A stretch of DNA of 64,000 nt from Sindora glabra (GCA_020226215.1 CM035232.1:49166179-49230178), one strand, 5' to 3'; counted from the stretch's first letter, positions 1 through 13,069 are shown. Made by a program: numbers and translations. Notes: a model not told the origin generated them from the letters alone.

Positions 1-1777
1 ATTCCTCACCAATGTCAGTTATACTGAATTAGTACCTCAAAAATTTTTAATATTAATTTTATCCATCATATATCATTTATATGTTATTTTAGCCATTTCA
101 TTTTTATAATTGTTAATTCATTAATAAAAATATAATAACAAAGACATCAAATTAGCCAATTTATTATTAGTTAGAGATAAAATTTATACAAAACATTTGT
201 TAGAGATAAATTTGATTCAAGTGAAATTAGTCACGGAACAAATGAGATGATAGTTTAAAAATTTTATTTTAAAATTGAAGTCATAAAGCTTTTTAACATG
301 GAGCAAGATTATGTGTATATTTATATTATATTTTGTAATTATATAATTGCTTTCATATGAGTGTATTTTTATTTGTGAAGTTATTTAATCAACTAAAACT
401 TTATATATAACATATTGTATTATAATAGTAAAAAAATATACTACGGTAATAGTAAGATTTGTCATTCCTTTACAGTAATTTAATGTGGGCCAAAAATATT
501 AATGAGTTTCAATAAATTTTCAAATCAAATGATAAACTAGCACTCTAATTAAATTAGTTGGATGGTTGGTTTGGTCTAGATATGCAAAAATTGTTTTAGC
601 CAATTATATTAATTTCATGGCAATTTTACTTTTTTTTATTTTTTGCTATGATTCAATTCTTGGTAATATAAATTATTAGTTATGAATATATTTTTCTAAT
701 TGTGATTGTACTTGTAGCTAAAAAATTACTTACGATGTGTGATTTTTTTCCATGGTAATTTTCTTGTTACACTAATTTATGACATATGTCCATCAAATTG
801 GTATTCTATGACTAGGCAAAATAATTACAAAAATTTTGATTTTATATCACATTTACCTATGTTACAAATAATGATTTATTGCAGTGTTTTGAGTTTTTTT
901 AATTGTAAAAATTTTATTAATAAATTAATTTAAAAAAAGATAAATTTATAAAATTACATACAAATTAATTATATATTTTAATTTAACCTTCAATTATTTT
1001 TTATTATATAATTTAAGTATCTATAAAAATAAAAAAAAATCATAACTTAACGAAGCATTTTTCTGTTTTCTCCTCTCCATTCTTCTTTACTATTTCTCAC
1101 TTCCTTCCCGTCCAAACTTCCAAACACACGGCATCAGCCTATACTGTATTCTCAGCCCACAAGGCAAAATGACCCCATTCCCTGCCTTCTTTCGGAGGAT
1201 CATTGTTTGGAATTTCAAAGTTGTCAACTATTGGCAACGAACGAACCTCATTCTTTCTGCTTATCTTATACGTCACGTCTTATAAAGTTTGATGTGTCAT
1301 AAATAAACAGAGCCTTCCATCGTTGTCTAATGGATTCACTACTTTTTGTTATCTTGTGAGTTCTGGCAACTGTTGATATACTTTTGTTTGAAATCATATT
1401 TTCTTAGGATTCAGCTTATTTTATTTTAATAGAAATAATTTTCATTATTTATAAATAAATTTATCACTTAAAAATTTGGTTTAAAATAATAATTTCAATA
1501 TATTTATAAACTAATTATTTTATTTAAAATATATTAAAATACATCTAATTTAATTAAAAATATATTTTAATGATATTATAACAATAAAGTACTTAAAAAG
1601 AAAATAAAATTTATATATAATATATATTTTAGTTCAAATGAAACCAATTCTTGTGAAATATTTAATAAATTTAATAAATTTTATAATGTAATAAATGTAA
1701 TTAAAATAAAAATTATAAATAAAATAATATATTTTATTTAAATTAATTAGGTAAATGCTAACAATAACTTTGAAATT
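1..1777. other. AT-rich intergenic DNA, no gene recognised
   Basis: No coding frame here resembles a known protein. Most of the stretch is A/T runs with frequent stops in all frames. About 1040-1350 is less AT-rich, with a pyrimidine-rich start (CT-rich from about 1064) and a short mixed-composition block, which is the look of a promoter or 5' leader; I see no open frame after it that would support a gene. Confidence 0.6.
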
Positions 1778-2011
1778 ATGGATGAGCGTTAGTTACTAAT
1801 CCCAAACTAAACAAATTTAATGTTTTATTTTTATTTTTAGTAATATAATAAATGATAATATAATTAATACTAAAATCAAATTTAATGTTAGGTTTCTCTT
1901 TTAATAATATATTGTTATTATAATTAGCATCTCTCATCTATTATATTACTAAAAATAGAAATAAAAATATTGAATTTGATTAGTTGGAGATTAATAATTA
2001 GCCCTTTCATT
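1778..2011. repeat. Fold-back MITE with long terminal inverted repeats
   Basis: The two ends are inverted copies of each other over roughly 75 bp. The left arm is 1778-1856, beginning ATGGATGAGCGTTAGTTA. The right arm is 1934-2011, ending ATTAGCCCTTTCAT. The arms share an inner block containing TTTTTAGTAATATAATA. A central spacer of about 77 bp separates them. A short element that is nearly all inverted repeat, with no ORF, fits a miniature inverted-repeat transposable element. Superfamily and target-site duplication were not resolved. Confidence 0.7.
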
Positions 2012-3639
2012 TTTTAACCGTTATGTAAGATTAAAGAATAAAAATTAAAAAATAATAAATAATTTTAATTTTAAAAGAGATAAATTATAATTTATTAATA
2101 TACTTTCTATTAAAAATTAATTAGTAAGTAAAATTATTGAGTATTTATTTAATTTATGAGAATAATATTTAAAAAAATAATAAATATAATTTTAAAATAA
2201 CAGGTAAAAAAGAACAAAATTTTTCTTTAAAATAATACTAAAAGAATTAAAAAATTAATATTTATCCATAATTTGAGGGATTGTTGTCAGCATTCAACAT
2301 TTAATTATCATTTAAAAATAAAATAAAATCTTATTTTTAATCCTTTGAAAAGAAAAGGCAAGTGTCGCTCGTGCTCTAACTGCATAGAATGTTAATTAGA
2401 AATTGAGTTAACTTCATTTCATACTAGAAAAATTGTTGCAAGTCCCCGCCAAAAATAGGGATATTGGGTCCTAATAAATATTCGGATTGGATGAAATTGA
2501 AAGTAAAAGACATTTTTGCGGGTGTTTATGGAAATTACCAATCACGTGAGAATCCCACAGATTTCAAAAATGATGTAAGCAAGCCGTTGCAGTAGGGTAA
2601 GTCGCCTGCCGATATCATCCCATCCTGTCCTATAATAGTTATATTGTGATGATTTCTTCTCATTCACAATTTACATCACATAATTCAGTAGGTGTTTCCC
2701 GTTAACATATCTTTATAAGAGAAAGATTGGTAATTTAATATATATATATATATATATATATATCTAAAGTTGTAACTTTTTTTATTAACCTAAAATTGTA
2801 ACCTTCAACTATAAGTATAATAGGAAATAAGATTTATAAAATAATATTGAATTTCATTGTCCTAAAATTTTGGTTAAATTATATATACTTTGATGCTACA
2901 TTATATGATTGTTAGTTTTTAACTTCTAAGTGAATTTTTTTGAGAAATTATTATGTATTATTGATGTAATAATATATTAATGCATCGTTAAATTTTATTA
3001 TGCATTAATTTTTTAAAATTAAATGTGATATATTATGCAATAATAAATTAATAATAAAATTTAATTAATACATCAATATGCTACTGTGTTCATAAATTTT
3101 TTCCTTTTTTCACACCACTTGCAACTTAGTTGGACAGCTTGATTCAGTCAATCGGTGACCGATTCGTGGAAAATGCATATTATTATTTTCATAATCTAAA
3201 GCTTAATGTAAGTAATTTATTAGTCTAACGGGTAAACTCATAAATCATTTAAATTCTTTAGGAGTTATTGTGAATTCACTTCTTATTTCATATTTTAGCT
3301 TAAAATAATAATGAGGTATAAGAATTTCAAAATCATATACTTACATTTATTTTCAAATTTCAATGTCAAAAACTTCTAAATAAAAAAAAATCAGATATAT
3401 TCCAAGATCCTTGGCATAAATAATTTCATAACACACCAAACCCAAATTTACGTAAGCAAGTAAAAATAGGTGTGTGAGCGTGTTCATCACTCTGTATTAT
3501 TACGTTAAAAAAAAAAGAGGCGAGACCTCCATTACCTGAGCACTTTCTTAAAATATGCATGCTTAGAATAATTAATCCCTTATTTAGCATGATCAAAAAT
3601 AAGATTTTATTTCATTTTCAAATGATTTTTTTTAATATG
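2012..3639. other. AT-rich intergenic DNA
   Basis: No gene is supported. About 2340-2700 is less AT-rich, holds a CACGTG G-box at 2543-2548, and could be a relic promoter, but no ORF follows. The rest is A/T-rich with no long frame. Confidence 0.5.
2738..2763. repeat. (TA)n microsatellite
   Basis: An uninterrupted alternating TA tract of about 26 bp in non-coding DNA. Confidence 0.9.
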
Positions 3640-3956
3640 ATTTTGGGTTTAAGTAAAAAGAGATTTTATTTTATTTCATTTCATTTGATCTAAGAAACAT
3701 ATTATATAAATAATTTACTCTTTTCCTAACATTGTATTTACTATAATACCATCAAAATCTACTTTTTTAATTAATTTTTATGTATTTTTTAATATATTAC
3801 AAATAAAATAATTCATTACAAATGAATTGAAATTATTATTTTTAACAAAGTTGTCAAATAATAAAATTCATTTGCAAATAAATTGAAATCATTTCTATTG
3901 AAATGAAATGAAATCAATTCTAAAAAAAGATTACGTCAAACAAACTCTTTTTTCTC
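3640..3956. repeat. Probable MITE with imperfect terminal inverted repeats
   Basis: The left end (from TTTTGGGTTTAAGTAAAAAG through ATTTCATTTCATTTGATC) matches the reverse complement of the right end (ATTGAAATGAAATGAAATCA through GTCAAACAAACTC). The arms are about 45-50 bp and imperfect; the interior is AT-rich without an ORF. The terminal GGGTTT/TTTGAC style is common in hAT-like plant MITEs, which is an inference only. Confidence 0.5.
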
Positions 3957-5396
3957 AAGGATAGTAACGTATCAATATTTAAAAATGCATAAATTTTTGA
4001 AATCACTAAATTGATTGTCAAATAAAAAGATTTCAAAGAAAGTAAAGATTTACAATTTTAGGTTCTGTTTATTTTTTAAAAATATTTTTTAAAAAAATCA
4101 CTTTTTTATTTATATAAATGAAGAAATATTATATGCATCTATAATTTGTGATTAAAAAAAGATATTTACAATTGTGATAGCAAAGGAAAATAATTTCTTC
4201 TTTAAAAAAGAGAAAGTCACTTTCTACCAAAATTCTAATATTTAACATCAGACATATAAATTACTTTTCACTATCATAATATTTTATAATTATATTCATA
4301 CAGAAAATATTTTATGTCAAAATAAATACTTTGAATATTTAATCTTTAAAATTTAATGGTTTATAACTATCCTAGGTATGTACAACCTTGAAATTTACCT
4401 GAATTTTATAATTTGATAAAAAAAAGGAGAAAGGGAAAAAAATGATAATCAATCCATGAGCATTAGGGGTGAGTAAATATGGCTTAACATAATTTTTGAT
4501 TCAGATCCAATTTTAAATAAATAGGATTTAGATTGAGACATTAGGTCCAAAAGTTATCGGAACAAAATTATAATTTTTTTTATGTATAGATCACCTTGAC
4601 CCCATTTTATATTTATATATTAAATATTTTATTATGTTATATTTTAAATATATTATAGGGTATAAATCTTAATCATAAAAACTAATATATGTATATGATA
4701 AATTTTATAATAATATTTTTTTATTATATATATTAAATATAATATGCTCCTAAATATAAATATATTTTATATGTTTATAAATTTTAATTATATTATATAC
4801 AATAAAATTTTAAAATCAGGTTTAAATTAAGTTGGGCTTGGACATCTTTATTTTAAAAAAAATGCAGGACTTGAACATAAAAAGCATAAAAAAAATTTAG
4901 GCCAAGCTGAATTTAGGTTAAATAAAAATATTTTAATATTTATAAAATTCATCTAAATCCGGGCTGATTTTTGCCCACCTCTACCGAGGATTGGACTTGA
5001 ATAAGTTCAGTTTTTCACTGGCCTCAATTCGTGAGATCATAATCTGTACTTGCTACAAACTAACAAAGTCAGTTCATAGATGTTGGTCTATCTTGATGGC
5101 TTCATAGCACGCGGGTTTTAAAATTTAAGTCTTGTACGTAAAGATGAGTAAAGTTTAACGCAACGCAGAAATTTAAAAAAAAAATGAATTTGAACAAAAG
5201 AAAAATTTTTTAAAATAAAATATTGTTACAATATATAATATATTTTTTTTAAATATTTACTTGTAAAGAGAGGATTTTTAACCTCTCAAACAACGTGGAG
5301 GCAACTTTGATTCAACTTTGGGCCTTTACCCTTTTTGTTTTTTTTTGACAATAAGAGGTTCCCAGTTGTAGCAAATGCTGAAAATATAATGGGTTG
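3957..5396. other. AT-rich intergenic DNA
   Basis: No coding potential recognised. The part around 4,460-5,000 reads as decayed repeat sequence but no family could be named. Confidence 0.45.
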
Positions 5397-5587
5397 ATGC
5401 TTGAGACCAATTCATCGGATGGAGATCAGTCCGATTCGGTCCAGCAACAATCTTTCCTCCAAATTCAAACATCATCAAAGTCAAAATGATGGTACATTTC
5501 ATACATATACGTATTCTTGTTATGGTGCAACTGGGGCCGTCTTCGAAGATTGTTATGGTTCTTTTGTAGCTAGCAGGGGTTTGAATG
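5397..5587 (+). pseudogene. Unidentified coding-like relic, left part
   Basis: This block has balanced base composition and reads as protein in two overlapping frames. From ATG 5397 the frame begins MLETNSSDGDQSDSVQQQS and stops after about 30 residues. Another frame continues with DGTFHTYTYSCYGATGAVF and ends near SFVASRGLN, so one frameshift may separate two parts of one reading frame. It ends at the edge of a MITE, and a second coding-like block follows that MITE at 6117. I do not recognise the family. It could be a decayed gene fragment or part of a captured exon. No intact gene is implied. Confidence 0.3.
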
Positions 5588-6116
5588 TATTTTGTGCAAT
5601 AAATAAGTTAATTAGTTTATAATTTATTAATTTTATAATAAATTATAAATTCATTTTTAAAGATATCTAATACATTAATTTATTAAGAAAGTTTTAGATT
5701 TGATGAGTTATTTGGGTAATTTATAGTTTATTTTATATAAATTTATTCAGTTTTTATTTAGTTGATAATATGTACCCTTATTTATATTTTATATAATTAT
5801 ATTTTATTTTGAATAATAAATAAATAATATATATAAATATATAATGTCAAAAATATATAATTAATTAAATAAATTTTAGATGATTATATTTTATATTAAA
5901 TATATTTATTATATCAATAAGATTTGATTTCAAAATAAATATAAATTAATTTAATTCAAATACCTATTTATATTAATACATTATTTTCTAATACTTATTA
6001 ATTTAATAAATGATTTTATTAAATAATTCCATTATCATTGCTTAATTTAAATTCTATCAATTATAAAATAATTTATAAATCATCAATTATAAATTAATTT
6101 ATGTAATTTATCTGCC
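5588..6116. repeat. MITE family copy A (about 530 bp)
   Basis: AT-rich element whose left end (TTTTGTGCAATAAATAAG) resembles the left end of the copy at 21103 (TTTGGTGTAATACATAAG). Its interior matches the same family through ATAATTAATTAAATAAATTTTA-like sequence and the AATTTATAAAT-rich ends. Four copies of this family are visible in the window. There is no ORF, so it is non-autonomous. It separates the two coding-like relics on either side. Boundaries are approximate. Confidence 0.5.
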
Positions 6117-6275
6117 AGTTATATTAATCGTTACGAGGGGTCCTCTGATGTAGTGGTAGAAGATTTAGCTTTAAGGGAGGCTCATTTGATGCTTAAGCGA
6201 CTTAAGGCGTCGGAGATGGCTTTATCACCTCATTACGATGCGATACGATCCAATATTGTAGAGAGGAAAATTTAA
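6117..6275 (+). pseudogene. Unidentified coding-like relic, right part (possible last exon)
   Basis: A 52-codon open stretch ending at TAA 6273-6275, with amphipathic, charged composition: SYINRYEGSSDVVVEDLAL, then REAHLMLKRLKASEMALSP, then HYDAIRSNIVERKI. It stands out from its surroundings by its balanced codons and GC content. The sequence just after it is T-rich, like a 3' UTR. No start codon lies in it, so it would be a 3' exon or a truncated gene. I do not recognise the family. It may belong with the relic at 5397-5587, split by the MITE between them. Confidence 0.35.
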
Positions 6276-7529
6276 GGTTATATGTTGTGTTTCTTCTTTT
6301 TGGCCCTTTGCTTATTTTTTGACAATTTAATTTCTTTAACTTTTGTGAATCATAGAATTTATCACTCTTTGAGGCATCTTTTTATTCCACAATTTAAAGT
6401 TTGAAACTATTATACTACACTAATATTTAGACTACATCGTAATTTCTATAATGTATAGAGTAAGTTTTCACTTTAAATAAAAAATTGAGAATATGATTAT
6501 AATATTTACTTTACTTTTTAAAGTTTTACTATTATAAAATTATTATATTGTTAATTCATACATTAATACACACACACAAATATATATATATAAAGAGATT
6601 ATTAGCTTTCAAATTCTTACATGAAAGGCAGCAACCTCCATTCTTCATTTCAATTCAACTCAGATCAATTCCTACTAATTACCAAACTTAATTAATTGTA
6701 TATTTAAAGAAAATAAAATTATTTTCCCCAAACTTAATTTTGGCACCTTCAGGCATCGACAATTTATATTTATTTTCCTTTTGTTTCTATCACATTCTTT
6801 AAAAATTTAAAATTTATTTGTATGAAAATTAATTAATTATTTTTTTCATTTGAAATAGTTAGAAAGGAATAAATAGATATATTTAGAGGCTAAGTATGAA
6901 TAGGGTAAATATTTGAGTGTGGAGAAGATTTTAAGAACTTTTTCACTTTTGCTTTTGGCCTATATTCCCTTATTTTTCTCATTTTTCACAAAATCTATTT
7001 AACCTTCATCCTTTTCTCTTCCTATTCTTCATCTCCCCTTCTTCTCAACAAGTAAAAGATGTCAAATCTTCATTAAATCAAACTGACTCTTCAATTTAAG
7101 TGAAGTAAGGTTTTCCAAACTCCTATTTTTATGTAACTTCTTCCTCATTTCCTTTAGCTTTCAAAATATTAAGAGCTTTAGCTCAAAAATGAGATTTTGG
7201 AACCCTAATCTAAAATCTTTCAATTTTGAATGACTAGGGGCAAGTAAACCATAATTCTAACTTTTTTCATGTTTTACATACATGGTAAGTAAGAATTCTA
7301 AGTAAATTTGAATGTTTTGAAGGATTTTAGTTGAAATGGGTTAGGTTTGGAATGCTTTCTTAAATCTAAAAGAAATATAATGATTTGTGTGTATTGATTT
7401 CTTCTGGACAGGTTTAGCTTAAAACATGTTATAATTGTAGCATATGATGTGTTCATTGAGATTGATAAGATGAAATCTTGAGGATTCAATCTCATATGAA
7501 TAGTGAATTAGCATGAAATTATGCAGAAA
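6276..7529. other. AT-rich intergenic DNA
   Basis: No gene seen. Frames on both strands are short. About 6,940-7,260 is rich in TTC/CTT and contains a polypyrimidine stretch, but no coding frame follows. Confidence 0.45.
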
Positions 7530-8260
7530 ACTAGGTTATAATTGATTGCATAATCAATTATTCTCTAGAAATATGTATTTTTGGTAAGCATAATCAATTA
7601 TACTATTGATTACGCCATTATGGATATGTTATCTGATAACTTATAACCAATTATATAATTAATTATGCTTGAGAACCTTGTTGTCTATAAGGACATAATC
7701 AATTAATAATTAGTTATATATCCAAAAGTCTCGCTTTTGGAACTCTATGGTCAATCACATAATTAACCATGCTTTCGCAAATCTACTTTTTGTGATTACA
7801 TTATCAATTATATAATCAATTATAATCCCTTATATCTTAGATAATGATTAACACTAGAGTGTTAAGGTGCATAATGTGTTCCATGAGACTAATGTGAGTT
7901 GTTACACATTAGATGATGGTGAGTGAACATCATGTGGCTATATAAAGAGGCATGGTGATGCTTTGGTGCATATGTAATGGTTCTTATGATATTTAAGTTT
8001 AAATTACCTTCTTGATCATGATTGAAATAGAGGCAATGTGATACTTTTATCGGATCTAACTTGTAAAACTAATTTGATGAATACAATACTTTCATCTACT
8101 AATGTCCACATTAATGCCAATCATATCTAATATTTCATGCATGCACATATGAATATGGAGTGTTAAGTAAGTTAGGCTAGTAGAAATTGATAAAGTGGGT
8201 GCTATGCTGGTCACAATTAAGGTTGGGTCATAACAATTTCTTTTTGTAAAAGGCTTATGG
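7530..8260. repeat. Palindrome-rich repeat (TAATCAATTA array), possible solo LTR fragment
   Basis: Between 7530 and 7830 the motif ATAATCAATTA or its complement TAATTGATTAT occurs again and again, often in close pairs with variants such as AATTATATAATTAATTATG. The following 400 bp (to about 8250) has less AT-rich text with CTATATAAAGAG at about 7940, which could be a TATA box. A similar array lies at 29330-29590. Such motif arrays occur in plant LTR-retrotransposon LTRs; a second LTR was not found, so this is inference. Confidence 0.4.
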
Positions 8261-10929
8261 AAGAAACAAAATTATCTTCCAAAGCTACAAATTGAAGTAA
8301 AGATTCCTCTATTAAAACATGATTTCTTAGACCTACTAAAGGAAATATAAGAAGCATTCATAGGATGTGCTTTTTATTATTTTTAAAAATAGGATGTTTT
8401 TAAAAAATAAAAGTTCATAATTGGAAATTGTTCTTATAATTTGTTTTTAAAAATTATAGCAATAAATATTTAACTTAAAAATAAAAAATAGAAATTTTTT
8501 TAGATATTTTGTAAACTTGAATTTTTTTCTTGATATTCATTTTGCAATTAAATAAATTTTTTTCTTATTTGTAACATTAATGACCATCTATTCTTTCTTT
8601 TCTTGAATTTGAAAATAATTTTTTTTAAAAATAGTTTTTAAAAATATTTTTTAAAAATAAAAAATAAAAAAATTTCAAATACATCTTTAGTAGTTTGTTT
8701 TGAAAATAAAATTCAAAAGAAAACAAAACATATAAGTGGCATTTGATTTGTAAAATCTTTCCTATATTCTTGGGAATATTTTAAGGATTACAAGATTTTC
8801 ATATTTGGTTCAATTTTTGGAAAAATATTTGTAGGAATGTTTATATTTTTGAGAATATTTTAACCTAACATTCTTTCAAAATATTCTTATAGAAAGAGGT
8901 AATATTAGGATTATTTGATTAAAACCATCAAATATGTGTAGCAAAATTTTAAAATTTTTTTCCAAAAATCAAGATCACATTGTTTTCAAATTAGTTCACA
9001 TTGATTTTATAAGTTAAATAAAATTAAAAATTATAATTTAAGTTATACCTTATCAAGAGTTGTTTTGGAATCTTAAGGCTTCAAATGTGAGATTGATCTT
9101 TAATACTAACAGTGATCTACATGAACTAGATTAATCTAAGCATTTACCAAGATTTGTGAAAATGGTACAATGGGAAATTTTACTCCTTCAGTTAAAAAGG
9201 TGCTAACTCTTTTATGAATCACTTATTCATATGATTGGAATTAATGTTTAAATGTAAAAAGGAGATAGGAGAGTATTTTTGTAATAATGTTAGGACTTTA
9301 TACACGATTCATTGGTTGGCATCTTTTTCTCTTTTATTAAAAAAGGTAGCACATAAATTAAGGTAAATATTATAAGCTTGTTTGCTGCCCACTTAGCCTA
9401 AATGAGTATATACTCTTTTATTAGGGTACTATGAATCCAAACTTATAGACTCTTCTATTTAATTGTAAAATTAAGTATTTAATTGTTTTAATCTATTAAT
9501 CAAAACAATTTTCTAAGAAAAGAATCATTTTTCCACTTATGGTCTTTTTTAGAGTTAATATAAATATTCTTATAATATTTAAATATTAACATTATAAATT
9601 TGCAACAATTTAATAATTGTCATTTTTATTAGACTTATTAAATCATTCATTAATTAATATTTCTAATCTTATAAGAATACTTGATTGATCATTTCATATT
9701 ATCAAGACATCCACTAATTTAACACTTGAATTCAAAACATTTCACATTTTGATATTTCCTTTGATTGTGGATCAAAGAGATTCTATTATGTATGATCCAT
9801 TAGGTTTTTATATATATTGGCAATGAATTTATTTATAAAATTATACAATTTTAATTGAATTAAAAATCCTTTTAATTCATTTGCAATTTTTCTATTGTCT
9901 ACAAATAAATTCTTTGGTTATGGTTAGCTTCTGACAAAGCATCATAACCATTTAAATGTAAGGAATAGAATTTTGGAAATCAAAATCTTTTATAATAAGG
10001 TGCTAATATGTAATTGAATCCCTCTATCTCTTGATATTCAAATTAGATATAGGGAATGGTTTAAGTATTAACCCTAATTTGAATGTTTAATTATAGGTGC
10101 CAATTTGAGGACCATGTGCTATCTCTAAATGAATCATACACAACACTCCTTTTATGTATCAATAAATAGGCTTATGATTTTCTTATAGCATAGGTATCAA
10201 ATATCTTTTAAATATCTTTTCTTGTTATTGATAAGGATGAATTCTTTCTTGATCAATTATTACCTTAATTTATTTTCTAATGCACCTAACTATTAATTGC
10301 ACTTATTCTTTAAAAATGCTAGTTTAAAATAATATCAAAGTATAAAATTTCATACATAAGGTACTATGTTGATATTAAGTTTGAGGATCATATATACTAC
10401 CTTTCATATGAGAAATCTATTGACATATGATACCGCTCTATATAATTTCCCATGTTAGGTCAATCCAATTATATGTTCCATAACATATACCTGTATATCT
10501 ATCAAGATATCAATATATCTACAATGTATGATATCATTGCATTTTTCTAAAAAATGAGGAATGACATATATTGGTTTGCTCACGAATAATTATTATCCTA
10601 TTTTAATAATAATTCAATAACTAATAATATTTAGAAATATTATTATATGTATACATTATTCTTACAATCCCAATTGTAATTATTTTATATACACTTATAT
10701 TTCAGGGGTTTTATCTAATATAGAATGCATATCACATAGATACATATGATAAAGAAGCCAAAATATCATGCATATTAAATGTACTAAGATATATATATAA
10801 CTTCTATGCCATTTTAACTAATAGTCTCTCAGGCATCTATAATGAGATGCAGGTATCGTATATTTCCATAGTATGAGAATATTTTCATAATATAAATTAA
10901 CTATTTTATCCTTTTTTTAATTAAGGTCT
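8261..10929. other. AT-rich DNA with decayed repeat sequence
   Basis: No coding sequence recognised. About 8730-8990 contains AATATTTTAAGG/TTCTTGGGAAT-type text that recurs in inverted form near 11290-11390, suggesting related repeat copies. About 9,880-10,500 reads like a decayed LTR, but no partner LTR, primer site or polypurine tract could be found. Confidence 0.4.
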
Positions 10930-11275
10930 TATTATTATTAATACCTTATTTCACCACCACAATCACCTATCATGATTGATCATTATTGATTACCGCCTAT
11001 TATTATTGATCACCATCCTCTGTCCCTTATTGATGGCCACTACTTATTACTAGTAATTGCCACCACCACTTTCTTTATCAATAGCCATTGTTAGCTACCT
11101 CCCACTATAATACAACTACTATTATCACTAACTGTTGCCAGTGACCTTCACCACCTACCATCTATTGTTGACCATCATCCATTATCAAATACTACTACTA
11201 GTCACCACTAACTATTAATAGTTATCATTGATCGCCTCCTATCACCACCCCTCATCATTTACCACATAATTTTTT
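10930..11275. repeat. Cryptic C/A/T-rich simple-sequence tract
   Basis: About 340 bp of imperfect short units such as CACCACC, ATTATTATTGATCACCA and CTACTACTAGTCACCA. Cs greatly outnumber Gs on the + strand, so the tract is strand-asymmetric. The units never settle into a fixed period, which fits a decayed trinucleotide or minisatellite array. There is no frame that suggests a His/Thr-rich protein. Confidence 0.55.
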
Positions 11276-11389
11276 AAGGATATTTTTGAAATATTTTAAA
11301 AAATATACAAATTAATCAAATTATAATATTATAATATTCCTAGAAATATATTTAAATAAACCAAATATGATAATGCCACATTCACAAGA

Positions 11390-11851
11390 ATTAAAGTGCA
11401 TTTGGTTGGATAGAATGAAATAAGAATGAGAATAGAAAAAAAAATTTAGTATGTAAAAAGAATTGAAAATACACAATCTTTAGAAAATGGTCATTCTATC
11501 GTTCATAAAACAGCCTTTTTATATACATATCTCTCATATTTTTCATATATTCCAATAATTATATTTTTGATAATAAAATTTAAAGTCTTATGTTTTTCTT
11601 CCATACTTATATTTAATATAAAAGTTTAGTACATTAGAATTTGTATACTTCTATTATGAATTTTTTTTGTTAATTATAATTTTGATGATAAAATTTAAAT
11701 TGTATCAATTTTTATTATTAATCATATCATATATTTTAACAATATTAAATTATTTAATAAGATATTTAGTATCTTTGAAGTAAAGATATTATTATTATCA
11801 ACTAGACTTTTTTTATTTCATTCCTACATTTTTTTTGTTATATCAAACATA
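11390..11851. repeat. Probable MITE
   Basis: The left end (GTGCATTTGGTTGGATAG followed by AATGAAATAAG) is an imperfect inverted copy of the right end (TTATTTCATTCCTAC followed by TATATCAAACATA). The interior of about 400 bp is AT-rich and non-coding. The size and TTTGG/CCAAA-like ends fit a hAT-type MITE, but the target-site duplication is not clear. Confidence 0.4.
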
Positions 11852-13069
11852 ATTATGAAATGATCATTTTATTTTTATTTTCATCTTTATTCAATTCCAT
11901 CACACCAATTGTAAGTAATACTTCTAATAATATATTTAAACAAACCAAACATGATAATATTACTTTCACAAGATTTAAAATTTTAAGAATTACATTCTTG
12001 AAATTATTAAAATTTTTGAAAATGTATGATTTTGTGAATCCAACACCACCATAGTTCTTTTTCTAAAAATAAAGTTAAACTAGAAATTTACCTTTTCTTC
12101 TGTCATATGTTTCTTACTTTGAACAAATTATTAGAAAAAATATTTATGTAAAATATATTTGAATGGTAACCAAAACCTAAAGAATTACATTCCCCCAAAT
12201 AAATTAAAGTGAAAAATTTATCATAAAAAATTTATTATTATATATCTATGATCAATCCTGTTAACTATAAATTTTATCAAAAATAATACACCAGTATCCA
12301 AAAATGGATATATATAGATAATATATAATCACAAATAAAATAATGAGCTCTGCAATAGAAACTAATTGAATGAGCATGATAAATGTCAATTATGAACGTC
12401 AGAGTGGAATCATTGGAAATTTACCAATAATGGAAAATTTGTTGTAAGACAAAAATTATTAATACTTTAATATTCAAATTGGTTGTTATATCCGGTCATT
12501 CACCTAAAAAGTATCATTGAAAATTTATATCTTATAATTAGGGATGGAATTTGTATTTATATATTGGATTCATATCATGTCATAGAGGAGTAACAATTTG
12601 AATAAGCTTAATCTGAATTGACTTATTTATTAAATGTGTCAAGATGGATCAATCCATCTAATAATTTTAATTAACAAAATTTATATCATAAAATTATTTA
12701 TTAAATCTAATTATTTATATATTTCATAAAAATATTTTTAATCATTGATAAAATACGTTTTTAATTTTTGTTACTATCTTAAAACTTGAATTTATATTTT
12801 TATTATATATAACTATTTATAATTAAATTATTAAATTTTCTTAAATAACATTTTAAATTTTAATCTAAATTCTGTGTCAATTTGTTTACAATCCCAATCA
12901 AGTCATTTTTAATTTGTATTAAATGTGTTAACCTATTTAAAATTCAAATTTATATACACTCGACTTGAATTTATATAAAGTACTTACCTTTTACAAAATG
13001 ATCAAAGTTAATATTTTTATAGTGGGAAATGCACTTTAAATAGCAAAATAAATAATCATAAACATTAAG
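11852..13069. other. AT-rich intergenic DNA
   Basis: No coding frame worth calling. About 11,900-12,060 repeats the AAACCAAACATGATAATATTAC-like text seen near 11,365, so it is probably another fragment of the same repeat family. The rest is featureless. Confidence 0.45.

Noticed and set aside
6138..6170. tRNA-like start (GATGTAGTGGTAGAAG)
   Set aside because: It resembles the D-arm region of a plant tRNA, but no anticodon stem, T-loop (GGTTCGA) or acceptor pairing follows within tRNA distance.
7530..7830. CRISPR-like array
   Set aside because: The short motifs are palindromic, unevenly spaced and divergent, and the DNA is plant nuclear; there are no constant repeats with unique spacers.
10930..11275. 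Histidine/threonine-rich coding region
   Set aside because: Stops interrupt all frames; the pattern is from degenerate CAC/ATT units.
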